Assembly (NCBI GenBank): GCA_965204155.1
Contig: OZ241971.1
Span: 1,488,001-1,552,000, forward strand
Length of the DNA: 64,000 nucleotides
Source: UBA6522 sp965204155
Lineage (GTDB): Bacteria; Pseudomonadota; Gammaproteobacteria; Steroidobacterales; Rariloculaceae
Reading direction: 5' to 3'
Below the pieces are notes generated by a model. That model saw only the letters and a program-made list of their open reading frames with translations. It made no database searches and was not told the DNA's origin. Below, piece by piece: positions 37,266-47,348 of the stretch. The translations under genes and the position numbers were made by a program. Numbering within the stretch: position 1 is the first letter of the stretch; every line of letters starts with the position of its first letter.

Positions 37266-38477
37266 ATGCCGGATCGCCAGGCTGTGAAGCTCAACGAACG
37301 AATCGTGGACGGATTGAAGGCCGACGCCAAGGCCGGCGTGGTCTGGGACCGCGACCTGCCCGGCTTCGGGGTGCGGGTGTATCCGTCGGGCCGAAAGACC
37401 TATGTCGTGCAAACTCGCGGACCGAACGGGTCGCGCCGCGTGACGCTCGGAATGCACGGGGAGATCACCGCGCGGCAGGCACGGCGGCGGGCCGCGTCGG
37501 CGATCGATCGGATCAAGTCCGGTCTGGAGCCGCTGACGGACTTGAGCGGTCAAAAGTCGGAACCCACGGTGGCGGATCTGGCCGAGCGTTTCCTGGAGCA
37601 GCACGTGGCGGTGCGCTGCAAGGCGTCCACGGCCAGACGCTACCGTCAGGTCATCGAGAACCAGATTCTTCCGACGCTGGGGAAGTTGCCGGTGGCGGAT
37701 GTGCGACGCAAGCACGTCGTGGCGCTTCATTACGACCTTCGAAATACCCCGAACGCAGCCAACAAGGCCCGCCAGACGCTTTCCACGATGTTTTCCCTCG
37801 CCCGGGACTGGGGCCTGAGAAGCGATGGCGGAAATCCGTGCCGGGGCGTGCGCGCTTACCGGGAGCGGCACAGGGAACGGTTCGTAAACGGAAAGGAGTA
37901 CGGGCGAATCGGCCGCGTGCTGGATGAGGCGGAGGCCAACGGTTCGCCGTGGCCGGCGGCGGTGGCGGCGATCAGGCTGTTGTTACTGACGGGTTGCCGC
38001 AGCCGCGAGATGCAGACACTGAAGTGGACGGACATCGACCGGGCGGCAGGCGAGATACGGTTGGCCGACAGCAAGACAGGCCCGCGACCGGTGCCGCTGA
38101 CGGCCCCGGCCCGGGCGGTGCTGGATAGCATCGAACGCGAAAGCGGCAACCCCTGGGTGTTCGCCGGGCGCAGGCCGGGCACGCACGTTGGGCCGCTGGG
38201 GCAGCCCTGGCGCCGGCTGCGGGTCCGGGCGGGACTGGAAGACGTGCGGCTGCACGACCTGAGGCATTCCTACGCCTCTCGCGCGCTGGAACTCGGGGAA
38301 AGCCTGCCGATGATCGGGAAACTGCTCGGTCACAACCGCGTGCAGACCACGCCGCGCTACGCGCACCTGGCCAGCGAATCGGAGAAACGCGCCGTCGCGA
38401 AAGTTGCCGCCAGCATCGAGTCCGATGCCCTGTGGGCCGTGGACGACCAGCCGGTGGCGGACAGCGGCGGCGCTTGA
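37266..38477 (+). CDS. tyrosine recombinase/integrase (copy 1)
   Basis: A 403-aa tyrosine integrase of the phage/island type: an N-terminal Arm-type domain (DLPGFGVRVYPSGRKTYVVQTR), a core-binding domain (about 95-185), and a catalytic domain with Arg in TGCRSREM, Lys in DSKTG, H-x-x-R in LHDLRHSYASR, His in LGHNR and the nucleophile Tyr in RYAHL. All catalytic residues are present. The ATG at 37266 is preferred to an upstream start at 37164. The next gene, after 31 bases, is a homologous integrase. Confidence 0.9.
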   Translation: MPDRQAVKLNERIVDGLKADAKAGVVWDRDLPGFGVRVYPSGRKTYVVQTRGPNGSRRVTLGMHGEITARQARRRAASAIDRIKSGLEPLTDLSGQKSEPTVADLAERFLEQHVAVRCKASTARRYRQVIENQILPTLGKLPVADVRRKHVVALHYDLRNTPNAANKARQTLSTMFSLARDWGLRSDGGNPCRGVRAYRERHRERFVNGKEYGRIGRVLDEAEANGSPWPAAVAAIRLLLLTGCRSREMQTLKWTDIDRAAGEIRLADSKTGPRPVPLTAPARAVLDSIERESGNPWVFAGRRPGTHVGPLGQPWRRLRVRAGLEDVRLHDLRHSYASRALELGESLPMIGKLLGHNRVQTTPRYAHLASESEKRAVAKVAASIESDALWAVDDQPVADSGGA

Positions 38478-38508
38478 GATTTGATGTATTGAGGGGTCGA
38501 TCGGAGCG

Positions 38509-39666
38509 ATGGCGAAACTGAAGCGGACGACAATATCGAGGCGCACCGTGGAGGGGTTGACGGTGTCCAGGGACACGGTGTTCTGGGACCGGAGCCTGCC
38601 GGGGTTCGGGGTGCGGGTGTATCCGACCGGGAGCAAGGTCTACGTGGTGCAGACCCGGGCCGGCGGGCGCTCGAAACGCATCGCGGTGGGCCGCCACGGC
38701 GTGATCGGCGCGCACGAGGCGAGGCGCCGGGCGGCGGGGATCATCGCGTCGATCAAGGCGGGCCGGGATTTGGATGTGCCCGGCGGTGCGCCGGCGGAGG
38801 GGCCGACGGTGGCGGAGTTTGCCGAGCGGTACCTGGCCGAGCATGTCACGGTGCGGCTCAAGCCCGCCACCGTGAGCCGGATCGGGCGGGATCTGCACAA
38901 CCACATCCTGCCGGCCCTGGGCAAGGCGCCCATGAGGGCCGTCGGGCGCGAGCGGGTCATGGCGCTTCACTATGCCATGCGGGAGACACCCACGGCGGCC
39001 AACGGGGCCATCAACACGCTGTCCGCGATGTACAACCTGGCCGAGATCTGGGAGGTGTTGCCGCAGGGCACGAACCCGTGCCGGGGCGTGGTGCGGTACC
39101 GGAGCGGGCGCGCGGAACGGTTCCTGAGCGAGGAGGAATTCGCCCGCCTCGGTCGCGCGTTGAGTGAGTGCGAGGGCGAAGGGGCGGTTTCCGAACACGC
39201 CGCGGCGGCGATCCGGCTGCTGATGCTCACCGGTTGCCGCTCGGGCGAGATTCTGGCGCTCCGCTGGCAGGACGTGGACCTGCAAAGGGGAGAGCTGAAG
39301 CTGCCCGAAAGCAAGACGGTGCCGCTCTCGCCCTCTGCGACGCGGGTGCTCAAGAACCTGACGCGGCGCCCGGACAGTCCCTGGGTCTTGCCCGGGGAAC
39401 GGCCGGGCCGTCATCTGTACAGCCTTCAATACCCTTGGAGGAAGGTGCGGGCGCGGGCGGACCTTGAGGATGTGCGGCTGCACGACCTGAGGCACTCGTT
39501 CGCCTCCCGCGCCCTGGCGCTGGGAGAGGGGCTGACGATGATCGGGAAGCTCCTGGGTCACACGCAGGTGCAGACGACCGCGAGGTACGCGCACCTGGCG
39601 CGGAAATCGGTGAAGGCTTCGGCGGAGCGGGTCGCGGTGAGTCTGGCGGAGGATATGGCCGGGTAG
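38509..39666 (+). CDS. tyrosine recombinase/integrase (copy 2)
   Basis: A 385-aa tyrosine integrase homologous to copy 1 along its length: SLPGFGVRVYPTGSKVYVVQTR at the N-terminus, then TGCRSGEI, ESKTV, LHDLRHSFASR, LGHTQ and RYAHL as the catalytic residues. Many blocks are shared with copy 1 but the pair is clearly diverged, so this is an old tandem duplication or a two-integrase module. A 49-bp fragment closely like its 39450-39498 segment occurs at 55427. Confidence 0.9.
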   Translation: MAKLKRTTISRRTVEGLTVSRDTVFWDRSLPGFGVRVYPTGSKVYVVQTRAGGRSKRIAVGRHGVIGAHEARRRAAGIIASIKAGRDLDVPGGAPAEGPTVAEFAERYLAEHVTVRLKPATVSRIGRDLHNHILPALGKAPMRAVGRERVMALHYAMRETPTAANGAINTLSAMYNLAEIWEVLPQGTNPCRGVVRYRSGRAERFLSEEEFARLGRALSECEGEGAVSEHAAAAIRLLMLTGCRSGEILALRWQDVDLQRGELKLPESKTVPLSPSATRVLKNLTRRPDSPWVLPGERPGRHLYSLQYPWRKVRARADLEDVRLHDLRHSFASRALALGEGLTMIGKLLGHTQVQTTARYAHLARKSVKASAERVAVSLAEDMAG

Positions 39667-39946
39667 TCCTCGCCGCACCAACCGTCAACGCGCGAGGCGC
39701 AACCCTGGGCGCGCACGTTTCTCTTCGGCCAGGGGTCGCAGAGCCGATTGGCAGGTAAACGGCAATTTACAGAATAGAGCTTGTCTGCGACGGTGACCGT
39801 TCGATGAGCACAACGACGTCGTCCCGCATCTCATCCCTGCGCATAGTCATTGAAACCAGAGGCTTATCTCGTCAAGTTATCCAATCGTCCGGGACCGTGA
39901 ACTCTGATACCATCGCTGGCGAAACCCGTTGTAACGGGATTGCGCA

Positions 39947-41113
39947 TTGTTCGAACGGAAACTCGTTGCACCGTTGGCGGTGATTGCCGTAGCCGTCGCT
40001 GGCGCAATCTTGCTGGTGGTGTCCCGCCCGCCCCTGGAGCCGGCCGAGGCGGAATACAGCGCTCCGTACGTGCGGGTGATCGAGGCACGACCTGGCCCGG
40101 TGGACATGGTGGTCGAATCCCAGGGAACGGTGTCGCCGCGAACCCTGGCCGACCTGGTGCCGGAGGTGTCCGGTGAAGTGGTGTGGACGTCCGCCAATCT
40201 CGTTGCCGGCGGCTACTTCGAAGCCGACGAACTTCTGTTGCGCATCTATGACCGGGACTATCGAATCGCGGTGGACCAGGCGCGCGCCGCGGTGGACCGT
40301 GCCGAGGCGGAACGCGAGTTCGCGCAGTTCGAACTTCAGCGGCTGCGGGAAATGGAAGAGCGCCGGCTGATCAGTCGCGCCGACGTCGAAGCGGGTATGC
40401 GCGCCGCCCGCGTGGCCGATGCCGCGCTTGCCGATGCCCGGGCCGGACTCGAGAGGGCCGATCTGGATCTGGCGCGCACGCAAATGCATGCTCCGTTCGA
40501 TGGCGTGGTGCGCACGGAACAGGTGGACGCCGGCCAGTTCGTCAGCCGCGGCACGCCCATCGCAAGCCTGTTCGCGGTGGATTACGTGGAGGTGCGCCTG
40601 CCGGTCGCGGACCGTCAACTCGCCTGGCTCGATCTGCCGCTGGGGCGGCGCGGCGAACCCGATCCGACGGCGGCTCCCCCCGTCAATCTCACCGCGGAAT
40701 ACGCCGGCAGGCTCCGACGCTGGGAGGGCCGTGCCGTTCGCACCGAGGCGGAAATCGACGCGCGCAGCCGGATGGTGTACGTGGTAGCCCGGATTGACGC
40801 GCGGGAACCGGACCGGTTGCCGCCGCCCGTCGGGTTGTTTGTGCACGCGGAGATCGTCGGACGTTCGTCCGGCAACGTGGTGGTACTGCCCCGCTCGGCG
40901 GTTCGCAACGGCAACCAGGTGCTGGTGGTGGATGCCGGCAAGCGGCTGCGGTTCCGCAGCGTGGAAGTGGTGCGCATCCACGGAGACGATGTGTACATCG
41001 GCGCCGGGCTCGACGCCGGCGATCTCGTCAGCGTCTCGCCGCTGCAGGCGGTAGTGGACGGCATGCGCGTGGAGATCGCTGACGGTCCGGAGGGCCCGGG
41101 GAGCGGCGAGTGA
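39947..41113 (+). CDS. RND efflux periplasmic adaptor
   Basis: A 388-aa membrane fusion protein: an N-terminal helix (about 7-27), lipoyl halves (VVESQGTVSPRTLADLVPEVSGEVVW and HAPFDGVVRTEQVDAGQFV), a coiled-coil hairpin (about 105-165) and a beta-barrel domain. It links the RND pump to an outer-membrane channel; no TolC-type gene is nearby. The start is TTG at 39947. Its stop overlaps the start of the pump gene. Confidence 0.85.
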   Translation: MFERKLVAPLAVIAVAVAGAILLVVSRPPLEPAEAEYSAPYVRVIEARPGPVDMVVESQGTVSPRTLADLVPEVSGEVVWTSANLVAGGYFEADELLLRIYDRDYRIAVDQARAAVDRAEAEREFAQFELQRLREMEERRLISRADVEAGMRAARVADAALADARAGLERADLDLARTQMHAPFDGVVRTEQVDAGQFVSRGTPIASLFAVDYVEVRLPVADRQLAWLDLPLGRRGEPDPTAAPPVNLTAEYAGRLRRWEGRAVRTEAEIDARSRMVYVVARIDAREPDRLPPPVGLFVHAEIVGRSSGNVVVLPRSAVRNGNQVLVVDAGKRLRFRSVEVVRIHGDDVYIGAGLDAGDLVSVSPLQAVVDGMRVEIADGPEGPGSGE

Positions 41114-44100
41114 AGCGCGTCATCGCCTGGTTCGTGCGCAATCCCGTCGCGGCGAACCTGCTGATGATGCTGCTCGTGATCGGCGGGGGCCTGTCCGTCA
41201 CTCAACTTCGCCAGGAAGACCTGCCCACCGTCGACCTCGGCACGGTGCTCGTTACGGTGAACTATCTGGGCGCCGCGCCCGAGGAGGTGGAAACCGGCGT
41301 GTGCGTGCGAATCGAGGAAAGGCTCGCGGGCACGCACGGGATCGACAGGATGGAGTCCACTTCCGGCGAGGGGACCTGCACGGTGATGCTCGAACTGCTG
41401 GCCTCCGCCGATGCCGGACAGGTCGCGGACGACGTGAAGACGCTGGTGGATTCCATAATCACGTTTCCCGTGGAAACGGAACGGCCGATCGTGCAGCGGC
41501 TGATGCTGCGGAGCACGGCGCTGGAGATCGCCGTCTACGGCCATGCGGACGAACGCACGCTCAAGGCCCTCGCGCTGGACGTGCGCGACGACATCGCCTC
41601 GATGAACGGCGTATCGCTGGTCGACGTGCTTTACGTGCGCGGCGATGAAATCTCCATCGAGGTGTCCGAGCAGACGTTGCGCAGGCACGGATTGACCTTC
41701 GACCAGGTCGCCGCCGCGGTGCGGCGCGCTTCGCTGGACCTGCCGGGCGGCGCCATCCGGACGGGTGGCGGCGAGATCCGGCTGCGGACGCAGGGGCAGG
41801 CGTACCGGGGCGAGGACCTGCGGGATGTCGCGGTCGTTTCCCGGCCGGACGGTACGCGCGTGCAACTGCACGAGATCGCGGACATCGTCGACGGCTTTCA
41901 GGAGGGCATCACCGAGGCGCGCTTCGACGGTTACCCTGCGGCGATGGTAACGGTCTACAAGGTCGGCGACGAAGACGTGGTCGACATTGCCCGCCAGGTG
42001 CGGGCTTACGTTGAGGCAGCGCGCGCCCGGATGCCCGAGGGCATCGAGCTGCGGATATGGTACGACGAATCCGAGGGGTTGCGAGACCGCATCGGCATTC
42101 TCCTTGGCACAGCCGCCGGCGGCCTCGCGCTGGTGTTGCTGTTGCTGACCCTGCCACTGGAATTCCGGCTGGCCATGTGGGTGGCGGCCGGCATTCCCAT
42201 CGCGATGCTGGGCGCGCTGGCCACCTTTGCCCCGCTGGGCATCGCCATCAGCACGCTTTCAGTGGTCGCGTTCATCCTGGTGCTCGGTATCGTGGTGGAC
42301 GACGCGATCGTGGTAGGCGAGCGCGTGTACGCACACGAGAGACTCGGCAAACTGCCGCAGGCCGCCGCCGTGGACGGCACCGTCGAGGTTGCCGCGCCGG
42401 TGATCTTCGGCGTGCTGACCACCGTGGCGGCATTCATGCCGATGCTCTTCACGCCCGGCGATGTCGGCGAGATGTTTTCCATCATCGGCTACATCGTGAT
42501 TATCTGCCTGTTCTTCAGCGTGGTGGAGTCCCAGTTGATTCTTCCGGCGCACCTGGCACACCGGCGCCGAGGCGCCGAGGCACGCGCCGGCGCATTCTCC
42601 GCGCGGTGGCGCAGATTGCAGCAATCGGTCGGCGCCTCGCTGGATCGCTTCGCGCACGACGTGTACGGTCCCGCGCTGGGCCGCGTGCTCGAGTGGCGCT
42701 ATCTGGCGCTTGCCAGCGGCGCCGGCGTGCTGATCCTGGCCATCGGAGCGATTCTTGGCGGCCGCATCGAAGTGCAGTTCATGCCGGCGGTGGAGGGCGA
42801 CAGGATCGTCGCGCAACTGGAGATGCCGGAGGGCATCGACGTGGCTGAAACGGCGCGGGCGGCGCAGCAGATCGAGGCCGCCGCGCTATCCCTGCGCGAC
42901 GAACTGGACGAAGCCGATTCCGGCCGGCCTGCCGCCATCCGGCACAGTTTCACCTCTGTCGGCCAAGCGCTGGGAGGCGCGTTTGGCGCCCCGCAAAGCC
43001 ACACCGCCGAGGTGGTGCTTTCGATCGCGCCCCTGTCCGAGCGGGGGGACATTTCCGTGGCCGATCTGGCTGCGCGCTGGCGGGAACTGACCGGCCCGGT
43101 CCGGGACAGCGTACGCCTCACATTCGCGAGCAGCAGCCTGAGCGCCGGTGACGCTATCTCTTTCCGGCTGATCGGACGCGACGTGGCCGAACTTGCGGGC
43201 GCGGCGGCGGAGCTGCGCGCCGAACTGGCCCGCTTCGACGGCGTCGCGGACATCTCCGACTCGTTCCGCGCCGGCAAGATGGAGGCCAGGCTGTCGCTGC
43301 GTCCGGAAGGCGAGCAGATGGGACTGACGCTCGACGTGCTGGCGCGCCAGACGCGCCAGGCGTTCTACGGCGAGGAAGTGCAGCGCGTGCAGCGCGGCGC
43401 GGAGGATGTGCGCGTCATGTTGCGCTACCCCGAATCGGAGCGCCGCTCCCTCGGCGACCTTGAAAACATGCGCGTGCGCCTGGACGACGGCGTCGAGTTG
43501 CCCTTTGCTGCGGTGGCCAACGTGGAACTCGGCAGGGGCGCCTCAAGCATCTCGCGCGTCGACCGGCACAGGGTGGTCACCGTGAGCGCCGATGTGGACC
43601 GCGATGCGGTGGCTCCGGAGGCGGTCATCCGCCGCCTCGAAGCGGAAGTCCTGCCGCGTGTTCTGGCCCGCTACGACGGCATCGACTATTCCTTCTCGGG
43701 GGAGGTCAGGGCGCGGGACACGACCTATGGCGGCCTGATCAGACTGCTGCCCGTGGCGTTGTTGACGATCTACGCCCTGCTCGCCATCCCGCTGCGATCG
43801 TACCTGCAGCCGCTGGTCATCATGAGCGTGATTCCGTTCGGCGCGGTCGGCGCCGTCGCCGGCCACCTGGTCATGGGTTGGCCATTGATCGTCACGTCCA
43901 TATTCGGGCTGATTTCGCTGACCGGCGTGGTGGTCAACTCGAGCCTCATCCTGGTCGACTACATCAACCGGCAGCGGCGCGGCGGAGCGGAGTTGAGCGC
44001 CGCGGTGCGCACCGCCGGGATCGTCCGCCTGCGCCCCATCCTGATCACCTCCACCACCACCTTCGCCGGACTGCTGCCGCTGATGTCCATGGACAGCCCG

Positions 44101-44271
44101 GCGACCTCGTTCATCGTGCCGATGGCCATCTCTCTCGGTTGGGGGGTGCTGTTCGCGACGGGAATCACCCTGTTTCTCGTGCCCTGCCTATACCTGATAC
44201 TCGAGGATATCTTCCCGGCGCGGCCGGAGACCCATGCCGGTTTCGGGTCCACGCAAGGCGCTGACGCCTGA
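41110..44271 (+). CDS. RND multidrug efflux pump (AcrB-like)
   Basis: A 1053-aa inner-membrane RND pump with 12 helices and two large periplasmic loops. TM4 carries the paired Asp of proton relay in LGIVVDDAIVVGERVY. The repeat halves begin WFVRNPVAANLLMMLLVIGG and, in the second, YALLAIPLRSYLQPLVIM. It exports drugs, lipids or other amphiphiles with proton drive. The start is GTG, coupled by a 4-base overlap to the adaptor. The pump ends 11 bases from the convergent RiPP exporter gene, so it may export or protect against the cluster's product. Confidence 0.9.
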   Translation: MKRVIAWFVRNPVAANLLMMLLVIGGGLSVTQLRQEDLPTVDLGTVLVTVNYLGAAPEEVETGVCVRIEERLAGTHGIDRMESTSGEGTCTVMLELLASADAGQVADDVKTLVDSIITFPVETERPIVQRLMLRSTALEIAVYGHADERTLKALALDVRDDIASMNGVSLVDVLYVRGDEISIEVSEQTLRRHGLTFDQVAAAVRRASLDLPGGAIRTGGGEIRLRTQGQAYRGEDLRDVAVVSRPDGTRVQLHEIADIVDGFQEGITEARFDGYPAAMVTVYKVGDEDVVDIARQVRAYVEAARARMPEGIELRIWYDESEGLRDRIGILLGTAAGGLALVLLLLTLPLEFRLAMWVAAGIPIAMLGALATFAPLGIAISTLSVVAFILVLGIVVDDAIVVGERVYAHERLGKLPQAAAVDGTVEVAAPVIFGVLTTVAAFMPMLFTPGDVGEMFSIIGYIVIICLFFSVVESQLILPAHLAHRRRGAEARAGAFSARWRRLQQSVGASLDRFAHDVYGPALGRVLEWRYLALASGAGVLILAIGAILGGRIEVQFMPAVEGDRIVAQLEMPEGIDVAETARAAQQIEAAALSLRDELDEADSGRPAAIRHSFTSVGQALGGAFGAPQSHTAEVVLSIAPLSERGDISVADLAARWRELTGPVRDSVRLTFASSSLSAGDAISFRLIGRDVAELAGAAAELRAELARFDGVADISDSFRAGKMEARLSLRPEGEQMGLTLDVLARQTRQAFYGEEVQRVQRGAEDVRVMLRYPESERRSLGDLENMRVRLDDGVELPFAAVANVELGRGASSISRVDRHRVVTVSADVDRDAVAPEAVIRRLEAEVLPRVLARYDGIDYSFSGEVRARDTTYGGLIRLLPVALLTIYALLAIPLRSYLQPLVIMSVIPFGAVGAVAGHLVMGWPLIVTSIFGLISLTGVVVNSSLILVDYINRQRRGGAELSAAVRTAGIVRLRPILITSTTTFAGLLPLMSMDSPATSFIVPMAISLGWGVLFATGITLFLVPCLYLILEDIFPARPETHAGFGSTQGADA

Positions 44272-44282
44272 CCGCATCGGCC

Positions 44283-47200
44283 TCAGGTCAACTGACGGCG
44301 GACCAGATCGCGAAAGGTTCCCTCCACGCCGGCCAGGCCGTCATACGAACCCTGCTGTACGATCCGGCCCGCCTCCAGCACATAGATTCGGTCGGCATGG
44401 CGAATCGTGGACAGGCGATGCGCGACCACGATGCGGGTGATTTCCAGTCCTTCGATGTTGTCCATCACCTCGGCCTGTTTGCGGTTGTCCAACCAGTTGG
44501 TCGCTTCGTCGAGAATCAGGATTCGCGGACTGCGCGCCAACGCCCCGGCGATCTGGATGCGCTGAACCTGGCCGCCGGACAGTGCCGTACCGTTGGATCC
44601 GATCACGGTGTGCATACCCATCGGCATGGCGGCGATTTCGTCGCTGACGCCCGCCAGGCGGGCCGCCCGCCAGGCGTCGTCGATGGTGAGACTGCTCGAT
44701 ACCCCGAGGATGGTTTCCTCCACGGTGCTCCCGGGCAGATCGACGTCCTGTAGCACGACGGCGACTTGCCGCCGTATCGACGCCGCATCCAGGCGCTCCA
44801 GGTCCCGCCCATCGAAGCTCACCCAGCCCGACGAAGGCCGGGCCAGGCCGAGCGCCAGGCGAAGCAGCGTGCTCTTGCCGGCGCCCGATCCGCCGACGAT
44901 CGCGATGAACTCTCCGGGGTCGGCATGCAGCGATACATCCTCAAGCACCAGCGGCCCATCCTCGTAGCCCCAGCTCACGTTGTGGATGCCGAGCCCGCCC
45001 CGGATCTCCAGGTCTCTTCTCGCGTATGTGCGCGGATCCGTCCCGCGCGCGGGCAGTGCGTCCCTCGCGAAGCCGCCGCCACGTTTCGCGCTGCCGATCG
45101 CGCCGTAGCCATCGCCGTCCGGAATGCCGGCACCCGCCAGGCGAGGGTCCGGCCGCTGTTCCAGCAGCGGGCGCACCTGGTCCACGCCCGGCAAGACGCC
45201 GGCGAGCGCGGCGAAGGAATCCCCCAGCCGCGCGATCGCCAGGTAAAAAATCATGGAGGCCGCATAGATGGCGAAGAAGTCGCCGGTCGTACCTTCGAAA
45301 CGCGACCATGCGGCCCAGAGCAGCACGGATCCGGCGAATGCGGGCGCCGCGACGCCGAGGGCCACCAGGTGATGGTCGAAGGCGCCGATGTCGAGATACG
45401 CCCGTTGCTGCTCCCGATAGCGTCGCGCCCAGATTGCATATGCGTTCGCCTGCGCGCCGGTGGTGCGGAGCTTGCCCATGCTGTCCAGAAACTGCCGCAG
45501 GATGCTCGTCAGCTCCCTCGACGCGGCGTACCAGCGCCCCTGGGGCTCGATCTGCCCTAACCCGAGCACGGCGCCCAGCGCCAGGCCGATCGCCCCGAGA
45601 ATCAGGCTGATCCAGCCGATGGCCGCGTCATAGAAGAACAGCAATGCGAAGGTGGGCAAGAGGAAGACCGCGGACAGCAGGGAGTGCAGGACGATTCCGG
45701 AGACACGATCGCGAAGAGTGCGGAAGGAGGCCGCGCGCGTGGCGAGGTCGCCGGTGGTGAACCTGCGCATGAAAGCCGGCGACAGCTTGAACATGCGGTC
45801 CTGGATCGCCGCATCGAGGCGCAGGGCCAGCCGCGCTTCCAGTTTCAGAAGCGCCGTGCCCTGGAGAATCCGCAACAGCGCGCCAACCGCGCCCAGCGCG
45901 GCAAGCAGCGCCGTCAGCTGCAGGAGCGCACCGGTGGCGCCGGCGGGGATGATTCGGTTGCTCAACAAGCCGAACACGACGGCCGGAGCCAGCATCACCA
46001 TGCCCACCGCGAGGCCGAGCAGCGCGACCCGCAAGAGGTCGGGCCCGAGGCGCGATCCGGCCACGCGAATCAGATCGCCGCCCGTGGCCACCCTGCCGCC
46101 GGGCAATGATCGCAGGAATGTCCACGCGTCCGGAAGGAGCAGCCGCGCCCGGGCCGCATTGACTCGTCCGGCGCCGCGAGTGGACACCATGCGGTAGCCG
46201 CCCGTGCGCCGCGGCAGCAGCGCCACCGGCACGCCGCCCTCGCGAAGGAACCCCAGCAGGGCGCCGCTGTCGCCGCGCCACCAGCGATCCTCCACCGACA
46301 GCGCGACACGCCGGCCGCGCACGCCGGAAGCGTGCAGAATGCCATCGAGCGTCGGCGCCTCGCCGGACCTCCGCTTGCTGGGGGGAGGTGCGCGAAATTC
46401 GATGCCGTCCCATTCGCCGACGGCGGCGAGAGCCGCCGCCAACGCGCCATGCGGTTCCCCGGAATCCGCCAGCGAACGCCCGCGCAGCCAGCCGGTACCC
46501 TGACGGAGGAGTCCGGAGAGGCCATGCCGGGCGCTGCGCTCGCTGGCAAGCCGGTGACGCCGCGACGCGATCTGCGCCTCGGCCACGTCGGCCACCAGCA
46601 GTTGGCGGTTGAGCAGCTCGGCGTGCGCGATCAGGTAATGAAAGTCTTCGAGGGCCCGCGAAAGCCTGCCGCTGCCCGCCACCACCTCGGTGGTGGTGCA
46701 TGGCAGCACCGCCGGGTCCCCGAGACGCAGCCACGCCTCCGGCGTGAGGGGGGCGAACGCAGGGCCTTCGGCACCCAGCGTCTCGGTGTCCATCCAGGCT
46801 GCCCCACCGCCATTGTCCGACATCTCGATCCAGGCGACGCCTCGCCGGGAGGTCACCACAGTCCCGCCCGGCAGCTCCTCCTCGCCAGGCGCTTCGATGC
46901 GCCGGACGATCTGCGGACGCAGCGTGATGTCCCGCGCCACCGCGCCGCAGACCGCCGTCACCCACGCGTCCACGCACCCGGCCAGTGCCCCGCAGATCTG
47001 CGCGTCAAGGAAGGCCACGAGCGGTACCCGGCGCAAGCGGGCGTCCGCGGAACCCTTTGCGACGAAACGCAACGCCTCTCCGGCGGGTACGAAGGGGAAC
47101 GCAATGTCTCCCGTGCCCGCCCGGAACATGTGTTTGAGTCTCGACTCGCCCAGAGCGACGTCGGCTTCGCGGCACTCGACCGCGAAGACGTCCAGCCAGC

Positions 47201-47348
47201 CGCTCTCGACGAACCACACGGCATCCGGGTCGTCGAGCGCGATCGCACGGTTGGCGCCGCCGCGGAAGGGTTCGCCGGCACTCACTGCCCGTTCCCGCAA
47301 CGCATCGACGGCGGCGCCGGTCCGGTTTCCGGGGCCGGGCGCCGTCAA
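44283..47348 (-). CDS. NHLM-type RiPP export ABC transporter (second subunit, ABC2-like)
   Basis: A 1021-aa ABC transporter of the kind paired with a C39-ABC in NHLM bacteriocin systems. The N-terminal ~430 residues are a long non-catalytic extension. Membrane helices (about 440-700) follow, then an ATPase with Walker A GGSGAGKST, signature LSGGQVQRIQIAGAL and Walker B ILILDEAT. There is no peptidase Cys. Its start overlaps the stop of the C39-ABC by 4 bases, so the two probably form a heterodimer that exports the mature peptide. Confidence 0.85.
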   Translation of the reverse strand: MTAPGPGNRTGAAVDALRERAVSAGEPFRGGANRAIALDDPDAVWFVESGWLDVFAVECREADVALGESRLKHMFRAGTGDIAFPFVPAGEALRFVAKGSADARLRRVPLVAFLDAQICGALAGCVDAWVTAVCGAVARDITLRPQIVRRIEAPGEEELPGGTVVTSRRGVAWIEMSDNGGGAAWMDTETLGAEGPAFAPLTPEAWLRLGDPAVLPCTTTEVVAGSGRLSRALEDFHYLIAHAELLNRQLLVADVAEAQIASRRHRLASERSARHGLSGLLRQGTGWLRGRSLADSGEPHGALAAALAAVGEWDGIEFRAPPPSKRRSGEAPTLDGILHASGVRGRRVALSVEDRWWRGDSGALLGFLREGGVPVALLPRRTGGYRMVSTRGAGRVNAARARLLLPDAWTFLRSLPGGRVATGGDLIRVAGSRLGPDLLRVALLGLAVGMVMLAPAVVFGLLSNRIIPAGATGALLQLTALLAALGAVGALLRILQGTALLKLEARLALRLDAAIQDRMFKLSPAFMRRFTTGDLATRAASFRTLRDRVSGIVLHSLLSAVFLLPTFALLFFYDAAIGWISLILGAIGLALGAVLGLGQIEPQGRWYAASRELTSILRQFLDSMGKLRTTGAQANAYAIWARRYREQQRAYLDIGAFDHHLVALGVAAPAFAGSVLLWAAWSRFEGTTGDFFAIYAASMIFYLAIARLGDSFAALAGVLPGVDQVRPLLEQRPDPRLAGAGIPDGDGYGAIGSAKRGGGFARDALPARGTDPRTYARRDLEIRGGLGIHNVSWGYEDGPLVLEDVSLHADPGEFIAIVGGSGAGKSTLLRLALGLARPSSGWVSFDGRDLERLDAASIRRQVAVVLQDVDLPGSTVEETILGVSSSLTIDDAWRAARLAGVSDEIAAMPMGMHTVIGSNGTALSGGQVQRIQIAGALARSPRILILDEATNWLDNRKQAEVMDNIEGLEITRIVVAHRLSTIRHADRIYVLEAGRIVQQGSYDGLAGVEGTFRDLVRRQLT

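Noticed and set aside
37972..39681. 569-aa reverse frame opposite the integrases
   Set aside because: Both integrases have full catalytic residues; the reverse frame is Pro/Arg-rich shadow.
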